Assembly: GCA_039545295.1 (NCBI GenBank)
Contig: BCIK01000006.1
Coordinates: 62,001-126,000, forward strand
From: Udeniomyces pyricola
Lineage: Eukaryota; Basidiomycota; Tremellomycetes; Cystofilobasidiales; Mrakiaceae
Direction of reading: 5' to 3'
DNA length: 64,000 nucleotides
In this document: positions 60,609 to 64,000 of the stretch, in pieces
How the letters are laid out: each line of letters begins with the position of its first letter
How positions within the stretch are numbered: the first letter of the stretch is position 1
Notes under the pieces: model-generated
What the model saw: the letters and a program-made list of their open reading frames with translations, nothing else
Told to the model about the DNA's origin: nothing
Databases searched by the model: none
Program-made: the position numbers and the translations under genes

Positions 60609-63573
60609 TTACTTGGACTCTCCCTCCTGGAAGCGGCTACCCTTAGCAGAGGCGACGTCCGATTCGTGCTCGACGTTGTGAGCGTCAGCGACGGGACCCG
60701 TCTTCTCGGCGTTCGCGGGCGCACCCGTAGCGTCCGAGACGCCGACCTTGCCGTGGTGCTCGTCGATAGGGGCCGAGGAAGAAGCAATTCCGGTCGGGTT
60801 GCCGAGCTCAATCTGGTTGCTGCCGCCGGTGGTGGTAGTAGTGGTAGTAGTGGCAATGTGGTTGTTGGCCGAGGAAGACGAGGGTTCAGCGTGAGGCTTC
60901 TTGTCAACCTAGATGAAAGTGTTTAGATATCACAAAGTCAGCCAATGAACACTACCACAAGAGATAGAGGAATACAAGGGGGAGTAGTTGGAAACTTCGA
61001 GAGAAAAAAAAAACTTACGGGGTAACCGTTGGCGCCCATCTCGAGAGGCGGAGCAATCGACGATCCAGCAGTGGCATTGACCAGCTCTTGCTCGTAAACG
61101 GGAGCGTGGTTCTCGTGCATAGTGACGCCCTCGTGCTGCTCGAGGATCTCATCGTCATCATCCTCCTCGATAGAAGATCCATCGCCCTCGGACTCCTCCT
61201 CCTCGGACCTAAAGGATTGCAAAAGTAAGTTTGTGTCAGTCAACAGATAGCCTCGTCAAGCATCCCCTGCAAGCTCCTATAACCCAAGACAGAACACGCA
61301 CCTGTAACCAGCCGATCGAACGGCGGCAGCAACGGGGCCGGACCTCTCCATCTGCTCGGACGCGACGAGGTATCGGGCGACGAGCATCCTCAAGTCGTTC
61401 CACCACTCCATCATTTCGTCGTGCGACCTCGACCTGAAAGTGTAGGCGGTCTCATTCTGGCCGGGAATCTTGAACGGCATGTGGCCGCCGGCCGACTGGT
61501 GGGGTGCGGCTGACCTCTTGCCCTCAATGTGGAACTTGTGCGAGGTCGCGGTGTGAGCCGACGAAGGGGGACCGAGAGTGCAGGCGGGAAGGAACAGAGA
61601 GAAGACGGGGTGCTGCTGGGAGTAAGGATCCGAGGTAGCGTACTCGTGAAGGTAACCGGCCGGGGTGAGGACGTAGTAGGCCTCCTTGTAGGTCTTGGTG
61701 AATCGCTTCTTTCGCTCGAGGAGACCGACGTGGACAGGAACGACCGAGGGATCGTCCTTGCCAGGGTAATCGATGTACTATCGGGTCATAACGTTGAGCA
61801 CACATAAGGAAAAATACATGATCAGCCCAAAAGAAACTTTTCGAACTCGTGAGAAAAGATGTGAGCAAAAACGCACGTCGGGGTTTCGGAGAGGAGTCTC
61901 GGGGTCGAGGAGATGATCGCTTCGGGCAGCGAACGAGATCCACTCGCGGTCGGGCTCGAGCTGAGCCATGGCGACACCAAGGTGCTTCCAGGTCTCCTGA
62001 ACGGTGGCCGACATCCTTCCCTGCCACTCGTCAAAGGTCGACCAGGCGGACTGGATCGATCGGACGATACCCTCCTCAAAGTGAGCCGAGTTCTGCTGCA
62101 TGATAATGATGGACTTCTGGAGAGCGTTCTCCTCGTTGACCTAAGGAGATCACAGCAAAATGAGCGGGGACGTCAGCAAAACCAAACATAGCAAGCAAAC
62201 CAACACATCGGGCTCGATATGACGAGGCTCAAAAGGTAGACGTTCAACGGACCTGCTTCTGGAGCTGCTTGAGGACGAGTGTGTTCTGGGCGTAAGGGTC
62301 ATCCTTGGGGACAACGGCCATGGGAGTGTTCTTGAGCATAGTGATGGCCTTGGCAAGGTCCGAGATGTGCTTAGTCGACATCTCCCTTTCCTTGGCGACG
62401 GTCGCGGCAAGTCGGCCAGTGTCGTTCTGGACGTTCTTGACATGAGCCTTGATCTCGGCTCGGAGCTTCTGGAGGTGCTGAACGATGGATCCCTCGACGG
62501 TCTTGGCGAGCGAAGCGTGCGAGTCGGCGATAACACGGGTCTTGTCTCGGATGGAGTAGAAGACGTCCTGAAAGGGAAAGGGTGCGCCATAGACGCAGGG
62601 AGGGGAAACGGGTGCATCCGATAGAAAAGAGAAGGAAACGAGAAGACATGCGAAGGGAGCAGAGGATGACGCGCGTGCGCAAGCAGTCAGTCACTGTCCA
62701 GTACCATCGCCGGATGAGGACGTTGAGGAGCCTTACCTGAACACCATCCTCGCCGAGGAACTGGTTACCGGCCTGGAAGGGAACCTGGATGACCGCACCG
62801 AGCTTGGTGAGCTCTCGAGCAGTGTTGTTCTCAATGTCGGCGATGCCCTCAAAGTAGCCTGTTGGGCCAAAAGTAATCGAGACAGGTGAGAGTGCCAAGG
62901 GAGCGGGAAAACAGATGGATATACGTCAGTCTCGTCTTTGCGCTCCTTCCTTTTTTTTTTGCATCTGTCTGTGTCTCTCTTTCGTTACTTTTCAAATGGA
63001 AGGAGTATATGGAACCGTTTAAGGATGCCACACAGATGATGGGCTTATTTTCGGGCGACCATGGCAGGTGGGGTCGCCTAGATGAGTGGAGATGGTGGAA
63101 GATGTGAAGGAAGGAGGAGGGGGGAACGAACCGATGAGCATCTTGGTGATTCGCTTCCAGGCGGTGAATCGGTCAATGAGGATATCGGACGGCTTGAGTT
63201 CCGAGGCCTGGGTGTTCTTCATGATCTGTGTGGTTGGATGAGGTGTACACGGGTATAGAGTGGAGGGCAGACGACATGATAAGGACCGCAAAGTCAGCGA
63301 GGGCGAAGAGGGTACTCAGGGAGGGAGGGAGGGCAGGAAGGGGGAGGGAAGAGGAGGGTGACGCGTTCGCCGGATGGAGGTGGCAACGTCGTCTCAGTCG
63401 AATAAGCGGGGGGAGGAGGGGGGGGGGNGAATGGGTGGGAAGGGGAGCAAGTGCGATGAAGCCAGACTCACGAGAGACTTGTTCCTCGAGACGGTCGAAC
63501 CGGCCTTGTGGGACCTTGAGACAGAGGTGATGGTGTTAGCATCGGAGTCTTGATGATGGTGGTGGTGCTGCAT
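60609..63573 (-). CDS. SLM1: SLM1/SLM2-type BAR-PH protein (TORC2 effector)
   Basis: Eight exons: 63573-63472, 63225-63132, 62858-62737, 62567-62253, 62140-61877, 61777-61302, 61208-61019, 60908-60609, giving 620 residues. Slm proteins bind PI(4,5)P2, sit at eisosomes and recruit TORC2 to its kinase target under membrane stress. The N-terminus is MQHHHHH followed by a Ser-rich stretch. The F-BAR-like helical region (about 50-300) includes DILIDRFTAWKRITKMLIGY, QVPFQAGNQFLGEDGVQDVF and SAHFEEGIVRSIQSAWSTFD. The PH domain (about 310-430) shows VHVGLLERKKRFTKTYKEAY and ends EMMEWWNDLRMLVARY. The last ~165 residues are acidic, then Ser/Thr/His-rich, with a run of Thr. The start could be extended by unseen upstream exons, though the Met at 63573 has a suitable context. 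Confidence 0.92.
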
Positions 63574-64000
63574 GTTAAGAGAGCCGAGAGGGGGTGGGGG
63601 GGTGGGGGCAAGAGGCAAGTGGGATGATGGTAGATAGAGAGCAAAACACCCTTCCTCTGCCTGCGAACCAACATGCAACAGCCCAAACCAGAAGGGCTCG
63701 ACTGCCTGACGTCATCGATCACTCACTCACCGCATTAGCCGATCACCTGTCTGTTGTCCGCAGGCCGGATGTGATCATCTTCATCATCATCATACACCGA
63801 CTCCATCATTTCACGCAGTCCATTACATCTTACGTACTTTCAACGTCCTTCATCCTTGTCAATCCAGCATGCACAGCGCTACGCCATCCCTTCTCTCATC
63901 ACGTACCATGCGCGGCCTACATATGGATGTATCACTATGACACGCGCAAGCACCGGCATCTCAATGTCCACACTTACATAAATGGTAGGACCGAGGAACG
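63574..64000. promoter_or_regulatory. SLM1 upstream region
   Basis: 427 bases to the window edge hold the SLM1 promoter or 5' UTR. A (CAT)n-like string lies near 63778-63792. I see no coding exon. Confidence 0.35.

Larger units (their letters stand above)
42793..63428. other. Single Ns at 42793, 44104, 48341, 52701, 52708, 59224 and 63428
   Basis: All seven ambiguous bases in the window lie in or beside long homopolymers (C, G or A runs), all in introns or intergenic DNA. They mark places where the run length is not settled and do not touch any exon in this annotation. Confidence 0.95.

Overview
This is nuclear DNA of a filamentous or dimorphic fungus, almost certainly a basidiomycete. The genes are dense, lie on both strands and are split by many short GT-AG introns; I place about 131 introns in 18 genes. 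The gene content fits as well: a fungal trehalose phosphorylase, two DUF6534-type membrane proteins of a family expanded in Basidiomycota, and a CPS1-like glycosyltransferase. I cannot name genus or class; the intron density argues for Agaricomycotina over the intron-poor smuts. There are no tRNA or rRNA genes, CRISPR arrays or transposons that I can support, and every recognisable gene is ordinary chromosomal content. All but the first gene are complete. The exon coordinates were worked out by hand from splice sites, and each complete model closes to an uninterrupted frame.

Layout: 1-940 (-) 3'-truncated DUF202 protein; 1620-3253 (+) DUF6534 protein A; 4570-8461 (+) trehalose phosphorylase; 9387-10576 (+) soluble MSP/VAP-like protein; 11236-16815 (-) VPS39; 17365-18767 (+) small TPR protein; 19771-23542 (-) MGM1; 24018-25679 (+) YIP4; 26054-30083 (+) WD40-cyclophilin (PPWD1/Cyp15); 32133-34648 (-) DUF6534 protein B; 35252-36410 (-) RPB8; 36705-39131 (+) RRP8; 40331-42648 (-) tail-anchored VAP (SCS2); 42949-45425 (-) ABHD11-like hydrolase; 45705-47846 (+) SR-rich cyclophilin; 48617-51496 (+) CPS1-like glycosyltransferase; 53581-59560 (+) SH3-RasGEF (CDC25); 60609-63573 (-) SLM1.

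There is no operon-like pathway. Themes recur: membrane traffic and contact sites (VPS39, YIP4, two VAP-like proteins, SLM1), mitochondria (MGM1, perhaps the ABHD11-like protein), RNA biology (two spliceosome-type cyclophilins, RPB8, RRP8), and growth signalling and the cell surface (RasGEF, SLM1, CPS1). RPB8 and RRP8 share a 294-base divergent promoter, as do the ABHD11-like gene and the SR-cyclophilin (279 bases).

I did not find a convincing undescribed system. The points most worth checking are gene-structural: an unusual number of coding microexons (5-29 nt), a GC-AG intron in MGM1, a last VPS39 intron carrying a 51-base homopolymer and an (AC)18 repeat, two MSP-domain genes with four matching intron positions, and a pyrimidine-to-purine switch between several convergent genes.
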